In this document: positions 37,265-45,530 of the stretch, in pieces
How the letters are laid out: every line of letters begins with the position of its first letter
How positions within the stretch are numbered: position 1 is the first letter of the stretch
Assembly: GCA_963780345.1 (NCBI GenBank)
Contig: CAWABU010000002.1
Span: 496,001 to 560,000 of the forward strand
Length of the DNA stretch: 64,000 nt
Reading direction: 5' to 3'
DNA from: PALSA-693 sp963780345
GTDB taxonomy: Bacteria > Actinomycetota > Acidimicrobiia > Acidimicrobiales > Palsa-688
Made by a program: the position numbers and the translations under genes
Notes under the pieces: generated by a model
What the model saw: the letters and a program-made list of their open reading frames with translations, nothing else
Database searches by the model: none
Told to the model about the DNA's origin: nothing

Positions 37265-38458
37265 TCACTCGCTCCAGTCCAGGGGGAGCCCCACATAGTT
37301 CTCGGCCAGGCTGGTGCGCATGGCCGAACTCCGCACCAGGTAGCTCTGGCGAGCCCGCTGCAGCTGACGGCCGAACTCGTCGTGGCCCGGATCGACGTGC
37401 AGCAGCGACGTCAGGCCGGCCGAGAACTCCTGCACCCGCCACACCCGCTGCAAGCAGCGCCCGCTGTAGTGAACGAGGCCGCTCGAGTCGCCACCCCGGT
37501 ACCAGGCCAGCAGGGCGTCGGCCAGTACCACCACGTCGGCGACGGCCAGGTTGAGCCCTTTGGCGCCCGTCGGGGGCACGATATGGGCCGAGTCGCCGGC
37601 CAGGAACAGCCGGCCCCACGACATGGGTTCGACCACGTGGCTGCGCATCGCGGTGATCGCCTTGTCGATAATCGGACCTTCGCGGAGCGTCCACCCCGGT
37701 GAGGCCAGCCGGAGCTGGAGCTCCCGCCAAATGCGGTCGTCGGGCCAGTTGGCGATCTGCTCCTCCGGTTCCACCTGGAGGTACAGACGGGTCAAGACGG
37801 GGGAGCGGAGGCTGTGCAGGGCGAAGCCGCGCTCGTGGAAGGCGTAGATCAGCTCGTCGGTCGACGGCGCCACCGACGCCAGTACGCCCAGCCAGGCAAA
37901 GGGATAATCCCGTTGGTAGTCGCGCCGAACGGCGGCGGGAACGGCCTGGCGGGCGACGCCGTGGAAGCCGTCGCACCCGGCTATCACCTCGCACTGCAGC
38001 TCTCCGTGCGATCCGGCCTGGCGGAAACCGATCACTGGCCGGTCGTCTCCACCGCCAAGGCCCCTCAACTCGACCGCAGGCGCGTCGAACAACAGCGGTC
38101 CCTCGCTCGCAAGGCGAGCGGCAATGAGGTCCTTGACCACCTCCTGCTGGCCGTACACCGTGATGGACTTGCCGGTCAGATCTGCGAAGTCGATGCGGTG
38201 ACGATCACCGCTGAACTGCAGGTACAGACCGCGATGCTCGAGACCTTCGCGGTGCAACCGATCAGAAAGGCCCAACCGGTCCAGCAGGGCGACGGTGCCG
38301 TGCTCGAGGACACCGGCGCGGACGCGGGCTTCCACGTACTCCCGGCTTCGGCCTTCGAGGACCACGGACTCGATGCCGGCCCGCTCGAGCAGGTGGGCGA
38401 GGACGAGCCCCGCCGGGCCTGCTCCAATGATCCCGACCTGGGTCTCCAGGGTCTTCAC
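37265..38458 (-). CDS. pobA: 4-hydroxybenzoate 3-monooxygenase
   Basis: FAD monooxygenase that turns 4-hydroxybenzoate into protocatechuate with NAD(P)H and oxygen. At 397 residues it aligns in my memory with Pseudomonas PobA: GIIGAGPAGLVLAHLL (FAD), VEARVRAGVLEHGTVALL, ITVYGQQEVVKDLI, VIAGCDGFHGVARQAVP (DG motif), YPFAWLGVLA, and GRLFLAGDSAHIVPPTGAKG (GD motif). The ATG overlaps the pcaB stop (ATGA). It is the last gene of the aromatic operon and feeds its product to PcaGH encoded upstream. Confidence 0.95.
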   Translation of the reverse strand: MKTLETQVGIIGAGPAGLVLAHLLERAGIESVVLEGRSREYVEARVRAGVLEHGTVALLDRLGLSDRLHREGLEHRGLYLQFSGDRHRIDFADLTGKSITVYGQQEVVKDLIAARLASEGPLLFDAPAVELRGLGGGDDRPVIGFRQAGSHGELQCEVIAGCDGFHGVARQAVPAAVRRDYQRDYPFAWLGVLASVAPSTDELIYAFHERGFALHSLRSPVLTRLYLQVEPEEQIANWPDDRIWRELQLRLASPGWTLREGPIIDKAITAMRSHVVEPMSWGRLFLAGDSAHIVPPTGAKGLNLAVADVVVLADALLAWYRGGDSSGLVHYSGRCLQRVWRVQEFSAGLTSLLHVDPGHDEFGRQLQRARQSYLVRSSAMRTSLAENYVGLPLDWSE

Positions 38459-39822
38459 CGGGGATGGGTTGATGGGCCCGCATCAAGATGGCTGTGGCGC
38501 TCGTGGGCTGCGAGGGCTCGTTCGATCCAGACGTTGCTGGCGCCGAGATAGCCGGCCGGGTCGAGCAATTCGTCGATCTGTGTCGGGTCGAGCACCGAGC
38601 TCACCAGGGGGTCACGGGCCAGGGCCGCGGCGAATCCGGTGGGCTGGCGGGCGGTCGCTTCGACCGCCCGGTCGACGGCCTGGCGGGCCTCGGCCTGGTT
38701 CCCCGTCGTGGCTGCCACCGTCAGAACCACTCGCTCGGCGAGCAGGAGCCCGCCCGACGCGGCGAGATTGGCGGCCATGGCCGCAGGGCGAACTTCCAGG
38801 CTCCCGACGACCTGGGCCGCCCCGGCTGCCGCCCCGCCGGCGAGGGCCAACAGCTGCGACAAGGACTCCCACTCCGATTGCCACCCGCCGATGGCCCGCT
38901 CGTGCTCGGCTACCAGGGCGCCCTGAAGGACCGGTACCAGGGCGAGGGCGCGGCGGCTGGCCGCCAGGACCGAAACAGCCGTCGCCGGATTCCGCTTCTG
39001 AGGCAGCGCCGACGACCCGCCGGCTGCCGCCTCGGTCATTTCTCCCACCTCGTTTTGGGCCAGGAGCACCACGTCGGTGCAGATCTTGGCGGCGGTGCCG
39101 GCCACCGTCCCAAGGGCGCCGGCCAGGCCGGACACCCGCTGGCGGGCGGTGTGCCAGGGCAGTACCGGTTCGGCGAGCTCCAGGCGGCGGGCGAAGGCGT
39201 GCAACACCGCCGGACCGGCCGATCCCAACGAGGCCAGGGTGCCCGCGGCCCCACCAAGTTGTACGGCCAGCCGCGAACGAGCCAGGGCGAGCTGGGCCCG
39301 GGCGTCGTCCAGTCCGGCCAACCACCCCGCCGCCTTCAGCCCGAAGGTGATCGGTAGGGCCTGCTGCAAGAGGGTGCGCCCGGCCATGACCAGATCAGCG
39401 TGGGCGCGAGCGAGACCGACGCAGGTCTCCGCCGCCTGCCCGAGCGCGGCGTCGATGGGCGCCAGGGCCCGACCGGCCACGAGCATGGCGGCGGTATCCA
39501 GCATGTCCTGGCTGGTCGCCCCCCAGTGCACCCACGAGGCCGCCGGGCCGGACACCGCGGCGCGGAGGGCGGCTACGAGCGGAATGACCGGGTTACCGTC
39601 CCGACGCGCCGCCCGGCCAAGCGTCTCCGGGTCGAATCGGCCGGCCCGACAGGCGGCGGTGATCGCCTCGGCCGCGCCCCCGGGAATCAGGCCGCATTCG
39701 GCCTCGGCGCCGGCCAGCGCGGCTTCGGAGTCCAGCAGCGCCTGCAGCCAAGCGGGGTCACCGGTGGCCTCCAGGACCTCGTCGCTGGCGAAAATCGGCG
39801 CGAAAAGCCGGTCACCAGTCAA
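38455..39822 (-). CDS. pcaB: 3-carboxy-cis,cis-muconate cycloisomerase
   Basis: Second step after ring cleavage in the protocatechuate branch of the beta-ketoadipate pathway. The 455 residues belong to the fumarase/aspartase superfamily: WVHWGATSQDMLDTA with catalytic-region His, and the flexible signature loop GGSSALPQKRNPATAVS. LFAPIFASDEV and LLDSEAALAGAEAECGLIP are also typical. It overlaps pcaG by 11 bases and pobA by four. The downstream steps (pcaC, pcaD, transferases) are not in the window. Confidence 0.94.
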   Translation of the reverse strand: MTGDRLFAPIFASDEVLEATGDPAWLQALLDSEAALAGAEAECGLIPGGAAEAITAACRAGRFDPETLGRAARRDGNPVIPLVAALRAAVSGPAASWVHWGATSQDMLDTAAMLVAGRALAPIDAALGQAAETCVGLARAHADLVMAGRTLLQQALPITFGLKAAGWLAGLDDARAQLALARSRLAVQLGGAAGTLASLGSAGPAVLHAFARRLELAEPVLPWHTARQRVSGLAGALGTVAGTAAKICTDVVLLAQNEVGEMTEAAAGGSSALPQKRNPATAVSVLAASRRALALVPVLQGALVAEHERAIGGWQSEWESLSQLLALAGGAAAGAAQVVGSLEVRPAAMAANLAASGGLLLAERVVLTVAATTGNQAEARQAVDRAVEATARQPTGFAAALARDPLVSSVLDPTQIDELLDPAGYLGASNVWIERALAAHERHSHLDAGPSTHPR

Positions 39823-40330
39823 AGAACACCGTCTCGTGATCGCCCTGCAGGTAGATATCGAAGCGCAGACCGGCGGGATCGGGGCGGGCGATCAGGGTGT
39901 CCACCCGGCCGCCACCAGCAATGGCCTGGAGCACGGGATCGGACGCATTGGCGACCGCCTCGTCCGGGAAGTAGCACCGGGTCCAGAGTCGCTGCAACAA
40001 CCCGCGGGCGAAGACCGACACCTCGACGTGCGGCGACTGGCGCTCGTCGACCCGGCCCGGTTTGGCGGTGACGAAGCGGTACACGCCAGTGGGGTCGGTG
40101 CACGAGCGTCCGAATGCCGGCCAGCCAGGCCGGGCCGGTCCTGGCGGAGCGGCCTGGTAGATCTCGACCACGGCGTCGGGGACCGGCTCCGCCGCGCCGT
40201 CGAAGATGTGCCCCCAGATGGTCAGGGCGTCGGGCGACCCGGGCGGAACAAGCGGCCGCTCCGCGAGCCAGTCGAAGGCGAATTGAAAGAACGGACCTAC
40301 CGTCTGCGACGGGGTGGCGCCGGCGGTCAC
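39812..40330 (-). CDS. pcaG: Protocatechuate 3,4-dioxygenase alpha subunit
   Basis: The alpha subunit pairs with PcaH to cleave protocatechuate between its hydroxyls. From GTG 40330, which overlaps the pcaH stop (GTGA), it is 172 residues: ATPSQTVGPFFQFAFDW at the N-terminus, IWGHIFDGAAEPVPDAVVEIYQA, TDPTGVYRFVTAKPG, HVEVSVFARGLLQRLWTRCYFPDE. It lacks the iron ligands, as expected of the alpha chain. The frame to 40384 is not needed. Confidence 0.94.
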   Translation of the reverse strand: MTAGATPSQTVGPFFQFAFDWLAERPLVPPGSPDALTIWGHIFDGAAEPVPDAVVEIYQAAPPGPARPGWPAFGRSCTDPTGVYRFVTAKPGRVDERQSPHVEVSVFARGLLQRLWTRCYFPDEAVANASDPVLQAIAGGGRVDTLIARPDPAGLRFDIYLQGDHETVFFDW

Positions 40331-41019
40331 GTAGGCGGATCGATCGGCGTGGCCAGATGGCCCCCCACCACGATGTCGAAGCAATATCCGAGAGCCCGTT
40401 CTTCCTGGGTGGTAGCCCAGTCGAACGACGAAATCAGCCGGGCCCGGCCCGCCGGGTCCCGCACCGACAGGAAGATCGGGTCGTAATCGAGTAGCGGATC
40501 ACCGGGGAAGTACATCTGGGTGACCAACCGTTCTGCGAAGGTCCGACCGAAGACCGAGAAGTGGATGTGAGCCGGCCGCCACGCGTTGGGGTGGTTGCGC
40601 CACGGATACGCTCCGGGCCGGATGGTGACGAAACGGTAGCTGCCGTCCGGACCGGTGAGGCAACGGCCGGCACCGGTGAAGTTTGGGTCGAGCGGTGCCG
40701 GGTGCTGGTCGGCTCCGTGGGCATACCGGCCGGCCGCATTGCATTGCCAGATCTCGATCAGCTGACTGGCGATCGGGCGGCCGTCGCCGCCGAGCAACCG
40801 CCCGCTGACGTTGATGCGCTGCCCCTGCGGCTCGCCCGCGTGTCCGATGGTGAGATCGGCGTCGTGGGGCCCCATCTCGTCGCTACCGAAGAGCGGCCCG
40901 GCGCCGGGCTGGAGATCGGCGGCCAACGGCACCAAAGGCCGACGAGGGGCTCGCTGGAGGGTCGAGCGGTAGTCCGGCGCCCCGTAGGGCGGGTCGATGA
41001 CCCGGCGGGTCGACGTCAG
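40327..41019 (-). CDS. pcaH: Protocatechuate 3,4-dioxygenase beta subunit, unusual start
   Basis: Catalytic, non-haem Fe(III) subunit. All four iron ligands can be placed: Tyr in NAAGRYAH, Tyr in GAYPWRN 39 residues later, and two His in WRPAHIHFS, with spacing equal to Tyr408, Tyr447, His460 and His462 of the Pseudomonas enzyme. Also LDPNFTGAGRCLTGPDGSYRF. There is no ATG, GTG or TTG at the natural start; a CTG at 41019 overlaps the methyltransferase stop (CTGA) and fits the coupling seen in this operon. The open frame continues to 41238 inside the methyltransferase gene, so annotations may start there. Confidence 0.88.
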   Translation of the reverse strand: MTSTRRVIDPPYGAPDYRSTLQRAPRRPLVPLAADLQPGAGPLFGSDEMGPHDADLTIGHAGEPQGQRINVSGRLLGGDGRPIASQLIEIWQCNAAGRYAHGADQHPAPLDPNFTGAGRCLTGPDGSYRFVTIRPGAYPWRNHPNAWRPAHIHFSVFGRTFAERLVTQMYFPGDPLLDYDPIFLSVRDPAGRARLISSFDWATTQEERALGYCFDIVVGGHLATPIDPPT

Positions 41020-42161
41020 GGCCGCACCTCGTAGTAGAGGTTGGCCGGATCGTCGAAGTCGTGGACGGTGAAGCGGCTGAATCCCGCCTCCCGGCACATG
41101 GCCTCGGCCAGCTGGCGGTGGAACCCCAGGGTGCCCAGTCCAGCGCCGTCCGGTTCGGAGAGCGCCGAGGACATGCAGGTGGCAACGGACGTGCCGTACA
41201 TCATGGCCAGAACCGGGTTGCGCTGGTTGTCGCTCCACGTCGCTCCGGCGCGAATGTCTTTGATCAGCCAGGTTCCGTCATCGGGCAGGGCGGCGCGGAT
41301 GGCGGCGATGGCTTCCGCCGGCTTCGGCATGTCGTGGATGCAGTCGAGGGTGAGAACGAAGTCGTAGGTCGGCGAGGCCGGGAGGTCCGCAGCCGCGGCG
41401 ACGTGCAACTGCACGTTGGTCAACTCCGTATCGGCCAGGCGGGCCCGGGCCCGGTCGATGGCGTGGCGGGAAGGGTCGAATCCTTCGAACGTCGAGTTGG
41501 GGAAGGCGGCCGCCATGGTCAGGAGCGCGGTACCGGAGCCACAGCCGATGTCGGCGACCCGGATGCCGTTCATCAGCCGCGCCGAGAGCCCCTCGAGGGC
41601 CGGAAGGATCCGCGGCACCAGCGCCAGCCTGGTCCAGGGGGCCAGCATCCTTTCCACCCCGTGGGCGGCAGATGGTCCGAGATCGTCATAGGTCAGGCCC
41701 CGGCCGGTCCGAAATGAGTCCGCCAGCCGGTCCACCACCTCGGGCGCAGCGACCCCACCCTGGAAGGCGCCTGCCGCGAACCAGAGGCTGCCCTCCTCGT
41801 CGGCCAGCACCTCGGCCGCTTCACTACTCAGCTCGAAGGTCTCACCATCGGCGGTGTCGATCAGACCGGCCGCAGCCTGGCTGCGCAACCATTCGAGCAG
41901 CCAGCGTTCGTGCAGACCGGTCCGGGCGGCCAGGCCGGTCGCCGAAACCGGATCCTGCCCGGCCAGGGCCCGGTAGAGGCCGAGCCGGTCGCCGAGGTGG
42001 ATCATGAGCGAGACCACCTCACCCTGCTTGAAGGTCCACACCCGCAAGGCCAGCGCGGCGAGCCGGTCCGGATCCGGCTGGGGCCGGACCTCGGGTCCGG
42101 AGGATGCCGTGGCCTCGCTGGTGCCAGGGCCAGACTCTGCGCCAGATTGTGTGATCGCCAT
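41016..42161 (-). CDS. Class I SAM-dependent methyltransferase in the protocatechuate operon
   Basis: A 381-residue protein with an N-terminal winged-helix-like dimerisation part (LGDRLGLYRALAG ... TGLHERWLLEWLRSQAAAGLI) and a C-terminal Rossmann methyltransferase with motif I VADIGCGSGTALLTMAAAFP and the DFVLTLDCIHDM motif. This layout matches O-methyltransferase-like proteins of actinobacteria. Its stop overlaps the start of pcaH, so it is the first gene of the aromatic operon; methylation or demethylation of an aromatic intermediate is an inference only. The start at 42161 overlaps the divergent mug start, so a shorter N-terminus is possible. Confidence 0.85.
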   Translation of the reverse strand: MAITQSGAESGPGTSEATASSGPEVRPQPDPDRLAALALRVWTFKQGEVVSLMIHLGDRLGLYRALAGQDPVSATGLAARTGLHERWLLEWLRSQAAAGLIDTADGETFELSSEAAEVLADEEGSLWFAAGAFQGGVAAPEVVDRLADSFRTGRGLTYDDLGPSAAHGVERMLAPWTRLALVPRILPALEGLSARLMNGIRVADIGCGSGTALLTMAAAFPNSTFEGFDPSRHAIDRARARLADTELTNVQLHVAAAADLPASPTYDFVLTLDCIHDMPKPAEAIAAIRAALPDDGTWLIKDIRAGATWSDNQRNPVLAMMYGTSVATCMSSALSEPDGAGLGTLGFHRQLAEAMCREAGFSRFTVHDFDDPANLYYEVRP

Positions 42162-42165
42162 CGGC

Positions 42166-42738
42166 ATGGACGCTACTTCAGAAGACCTGGCCCGGGCCGT
42201 GGGGCGGACCATTCCCGACCTGGTCGCACCCGGCCTCCGGGTGCTCTTCTGTGGCATCAACCCGGGCCTGGTATCGGGCGCCAGAGGACTGCACTTCGCG
42301 CGTCCCGGGAACCGCTTCTGGCGGTTGCTGCACGCCGCCGGGTTCACCGACGGGGTGCTCGACCCGGCCGATCAACGACAGCTCCTGGAGCTCCAACTCG
42401 GCATCACCAACCTGGTCCCGTACACATCGAGGGCCGCGGCTGACCTGAGCGCGGCGCAGCTCCGGGAAGGCGCCGACCACCTCGAGCACAAGGTGGCCCG
42501 ACTGCGACCAGCGTTTGTGGCGGTGCTGGGGATGGGGGCGTACCGCACGGCCTTCGGGCGGTCCGGAGCGACGATCGGGCTTCAGGGCGAGCGCCTGAGC
42601 CGGGCGAGGCTCTGGTTGTTACCGAACCCGAGCGGCCTGCAGGCGCGGTACGGATTGGCGGACATGGCGGCCATGTACCGGGAGCTGCGGCTGGCCTCGG
42701 GCCGGCCCCGGCCCGAGGACGCTCCGACCGGCGGCTAG
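42166..42738 (+). CDS. mug: G/U mismatch-specific uracil-DNA glycosylase, Mug family
   Basis: Removes uracil or thymine opposite G. From ATG 42166 it is 190 residues: LRVLFCGINPGLVSGARGLHFARPGNRFWRLLHAAGF, with the catalytic-site GINPG motif and the Asn of family 2 glycosylases, and WLLPNPSGLQARYG, the DNA-minor-groove wedge. The start lies head to head with the methyltransferase gene; the two starts practically coincide. The 3' end overlaps the PPOX gene by four bases. Confidence 0.93.
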   Translation: MDATSEDLARAVGRTIPDLVAPGLRVLFCGINPGLVSGARGLHFARPGNRFWRLLHAAGFTDGVLDPADQRQLLELQLGITNLVPYTSRAAADLSAAQLREGADHLEHKVARLRPAFVAVLGMGAYRTAFGRSGATIGLQGERLSRARLWLLPNPSGLQARYGLADMAAMYRELRLASGRPRPEDAPTGG

Positions 42739-43175
42739 GAACCCTCAGCCCACCGACGCATCGACGCCTCCGAGTCGGGAAGGGACCAGACCAGGGCGCG
42801 TCCAGGAATCAGCCGGTAGAGGACGTCGAAGACCGGGTTGACGCCGGGTAGGAAGGGCTGCTCGTGGGGTCGGTCATACTTCAGAGCGAAGGCCTGCACG
42901 ACGTCGCTGGTCGGCACCGGCCGGCCCACGTCGGCCAGAGTCCCGTACACGATGACCACGTCGGCGCCGCTTTCGAGATGCAAGGCGACACGCGGATTGT
43001 GCCGCAGATTGCGGGCCTTTGCGGTGCGTCGCAGGGTGTAGTGGTACAGGCGGTTGTCGACCACGGCACCCCAGACAGGAGTGACCTGCGGGCCGCCGGC
43101 GGGATCGGTCGTATGAAGCCAGTAATTGCGAGCCGGGGCCAGGCGGTCGGCCACCTCTTCCCATGTGAGCGGCAT
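42735..43175 (-). CDS. Pyridoxamine 5'-phosphate oxidase-family protein
   Basis: A 146-residue split-barrel flavin or F420 binder: WLHTTDPAGGPQVTPVWGAVVDNRLYHYTLRRTAKARNLRHNPRVALHLESG. In actinobacteria such proteins are often F420-dependent reductases, but cofactor choice cannot be read from this sequence alone. It is convergent with mug. There is no operon partner. Confidence 0.85.
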   Translation of the reverse strand: MPLTWEEVADRLAPARNYWLHTTDPAGGPQVTPVWGAVVDNRLYHYTLRRTAKARNLRHNPRVALHLESGADVVIVYGTLADVGRPVPTSDVVQAFALKYDRPHEQPFLPGVNPVFDVLYRLIPGRALVWSLPDSEASMRRWAEGS

Positions 43176-43234
43176 CGCCCCATCATGCTGCGGACACGGG
43201 AGCAGGTGGCGCGGTCGCGCTTAGCCTTTCGGGT

Positions 43235-43498
43235 ATGTGCCGCAATATCACCATGCTCCGGGGCTTGGAGCCGGTCGCCACCGCCGAGGAGATCGAGGCG
43301 GCGGCCCGCCAGTACGTGCGGAAGGTGAGCGGGGTCCAGACCCGTTCGGCGAGTACCGACGCCGCCTTCGAGCGAGCCGTCGGGCTGGTCACGGCCGCGA
43401 CCACCGACCTGCTGGCCCAACTCCCACCGCGCCGCCAGCCGCCGCCCACGTTGCCGCCTCTGCGCCGCCTCGCCGCGAGGGAGCGCGCCGCCGGTTGA
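43235..43498 (+). CDS. DUF2277 family protein
   Basis: An 87-residue protein beginning MCRNITMLRGLEPVATAEEIEAAARQYVRKVSG, the hallmark of the small DUF2277 family of actinobacteria and others. It is probably helical. Function unknown. It lies 38 bases upstream of the ABC ATPase on the same strand, possibly by chance. The Cys at position 2 and the tail rich in Pro and Arg are typical. Confidence 0.85.
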   Translation: MCRNITMLRGLEPVATAEEIEAAARQYVRKVSGVQTRSASTDAAFERAVGLVTAATTDLLAQLPPRRQPPPTLPPLRRLAARERAAG

Positions 43499-43536
43499 CG
43501 TGAACTGATCCGAACCCGGCCACGAGAGGACCACTC

Positions 43537-44525
43537 TTGACGACCACCGAGCCAGCACCGGCCGATCGGACCTCCGCCGAGGCTCCGGTCATTTGCACCT
43601 CCGGCTTGACGAAGGTCTATCCCGGCACCGACTTCAAGGCCGTCGACCACCTGGACCTCGTCGTGAACCGGCGCGAGATCTTCGGGCTGCTCGGTCCCAA
43701 CGGCGCGGGCAAGACGACCACGGCGGGCATGCTGACCACCCGTGTCATCCCCACCTCCGGCACCGCCATGGTCGGAGGTGTCGACGTCGTGGCCCATCCG
43801 ACGCTCGCCAAGCAGCTGTTGGGGGTGGTGTCGCAGCAGAACACCCTGGACCGGCAGCTCACCTGCTGGGAGAACCTGTATTTCCACGGCCGGCTGTTCG
43901 GCATGCCGGCCCGGGAGTGCCGGCAAACGGCCGATGAGCTCCTCGAGCGCTTCCACCTGGCGAAGTGGGGCCAGGCGTCGGTCTACGCCCTCTCGGGAGG
44001 GATGGCCCAACGCCTCATGGTGGCCAGGTCGATCTTCCACCGGCCCGCTGTTCTCTTCATGGACGAGCCCACTGCGGGTCTCGACCCCCAGGGCCGGCTG
44101 GCGCTTTGGGAACTCCTCGGCGAGCTCAACCGGGACGGTCAGACCATCCTCCTGACGACGCACTACATGGAGGAGGCGGATCATCTGTGCGATCGGGTGG
44201 CGATCATGGACCACGGCCGCATCCTGGCCCTCGATACGCCCGCAGGACTGAAAGCGACGGTCGGGGCGGACACCATCGTGACCGTCCGGGTCGCAGGCCC
44301 ATCCGAGGGGCTGGCCGAGGCGCTGGAGCGAAAGGTGGCGGGCACCACCCGGGTGCGCCCCGTCGACAGCGGCGCCGAGCTGCACGTCACAGGCACCTCT
44401 GGCGTGCTGCCGCGGTGATCGCGGCCGCCGAACGGGGCGGCTTTCAACTGGCCGACGTCTCGGTTACGGAGCCCACCCTGGAGACGGTGTTCATCACTCT
44501 GACCGGGAAGGACCTGCGAGACTGA
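43537..44525 (+). pseudogene. ABC-2 type exporter ATP-binding protein, frameshifted near the C-terminus
   Basis: ATPase of a drug/antibiotic-type exporter (DrrA-like). From TTG 43537: Walker A GLLGPNGAGKTTTAGML, Q-loop VVSQQNTLD, signature YALSGGMAQRLMVARSI, Walker B VLFMDEPTAGLDPQG, switch His LLTTHYMEEAD. The frame stops at 44418 just after VTGTSGVLPR, while the natural end (VIAAAERGGFQLADVSVTEPTLETVF...LTGKDLRD) follows in another frame up to 44525. One missing base near 44411 explains it. The stop overlaps the permease start as TGATG. The core ATPase would still be intact. Confidence 0.88.
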
Positions 44526-45427
44526 TGACCGCGACGACCGCCACCACCGAGGATCCTCGGGGCCGGGCCTCGAACGCCAAGGATGGCCCTGGCATCGGGG
44601 CGGCGCCGCTGCGATCGGCCACCGTCGCCAGCCGCGCCGCCCTCTACGCGTTGCTCCTGCGGGACCTGACCGTCCTCCGCAAGCACCTCATCGAGTTCGT
44701 GCTCCGCACGGTGATCCAGCCGTTCCTGCTGGTCTTCGTGTTCCTGTACGTCTTCCCCGAGATCGGCCAGACCGTCGGAGGCCGGGGGTCATCGGCCTTC
44801 GCCACCGTCCTCGTGCCCGGCGTGGTCGGCATCTCGATCATGTTCCAGGGGGTCCAGTCGGTGGCCCTGCAGCTCTCACAGGAGTTCGGGTTCACGCGGG
44901 AAATCGAAGACCGGGTGCAGGCACCCTGCCCGGTATGGCTGGTGGCGGTGGCGAAGGTCCTGGCCGGCGTCTTCCAGGGTCTGCTCGCGGCCGTGATCGT
45001 TTTCCCGATCGCGACTCTGGTCCACGCCCCCGGCGTGCATGCCGAGTTCAACATCCGGTGGTGGATTGTGCTGACCCTGCTCCCGCTGTCGTGCCTGGTG
45101 TTCAGCGGGCTTGGGCTCGTGCTGGGCTGCGTATTCGAGCCGCGCAACATCGGTCTGATGTTCGGGTTCATCGTCCTGCCGATCACGTTCCTCGGCGGGA
45201 CCTACTACCAATGGACCCGGCTGGCGCCGGTGAACGTGGGCGGATTCCACTGGCTACAGGTGCTGGTCCTGATCAACCCGCTGATCTATGTCAACGAAGG
45301 CTTGCGGGCTGCCTTCACCAACATCTCGCACATGCACCTGTACATCATCTACCCGATGCTGATCGGCTTTTCTGTCGTCTTCCTCGCCATCGGGATCCGA
45401 GCCTTCCGGAAGCGGGTGCTGTCCTAG
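44525..45427 (+). CDS. ABC-2 type exporter permease
   Basis: The membrane partner (300 residues, DrrB-like) of the preceding ATPase. Six helices run from about residue 50: VIQPFLLVFVFLYVFPEIG, ... VPGVVGISIMFQGVQSVALQL, VLAGVFQGLLAAVIVFPIATLV, IVLTLLPLSCLVFSGLGLVLG, LMFGFIVLPITFLGGTYYQW, IYPMLIGFSVVFLAIGIRAF. An EDRVQAP motif of the ABC-2 family lies after the second helix. It exports an unknown hydrophobic compound; overlap with the ATPase gene indicates one operon. Confidence 0.92.
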   Translation: MTATTATTEDPRGRASNAKDGPGIGAAPLRSATVASRAALYALLLRDLTVLRKHLIEFVLRTVIQPFLLVFVFLYVFPEIGQTVGGRGSSAFATVLVPGVVGISIMFQGVQSVALQLSQEFGFTREIEDRVQAPCPVWLVAVAKVLAGVFQGLLAAVIVFPIATLVHAPGVHAEFNIRWWIVLTLLPLSCLVFSGLGLVLGCVFEPRNIGLMFGFIVLPITFLGGTYYQWTRLAPVNVGGFHWLQVLVLINPLIYVNEGLRAAFTNISHMHLYIIYPMLIGFSVVFLAIGIRAFRKRVLS

Positions 45428-45462
45428 ACGTGGCGCCTCCTGGACAGCAGCCCGCACGCGCC

Positions 45463-45494
45463 GGCGCCTGACCCGGAATCCGTGGTCAGGCGCC
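45463..45494. terminator. Bidirectional hairpin between the convergent ABC permease and htrA genes
   Basis: GGCGCCTGACC and GGTCAGGCGCC are exact reverse complements of 11 bases; the interior CGGAATCCGT can pair CGG with CCG. It lies midway between the two stop codons, with no U tract on either side. Its placement in the only space between convergent genes argues for a terminator. Confidence 0.6.
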
Positions 45495-45530
45495 AGTGCG
45501 GTCGGAGCTGGAGAGGCTTGGGCTGCAGGC

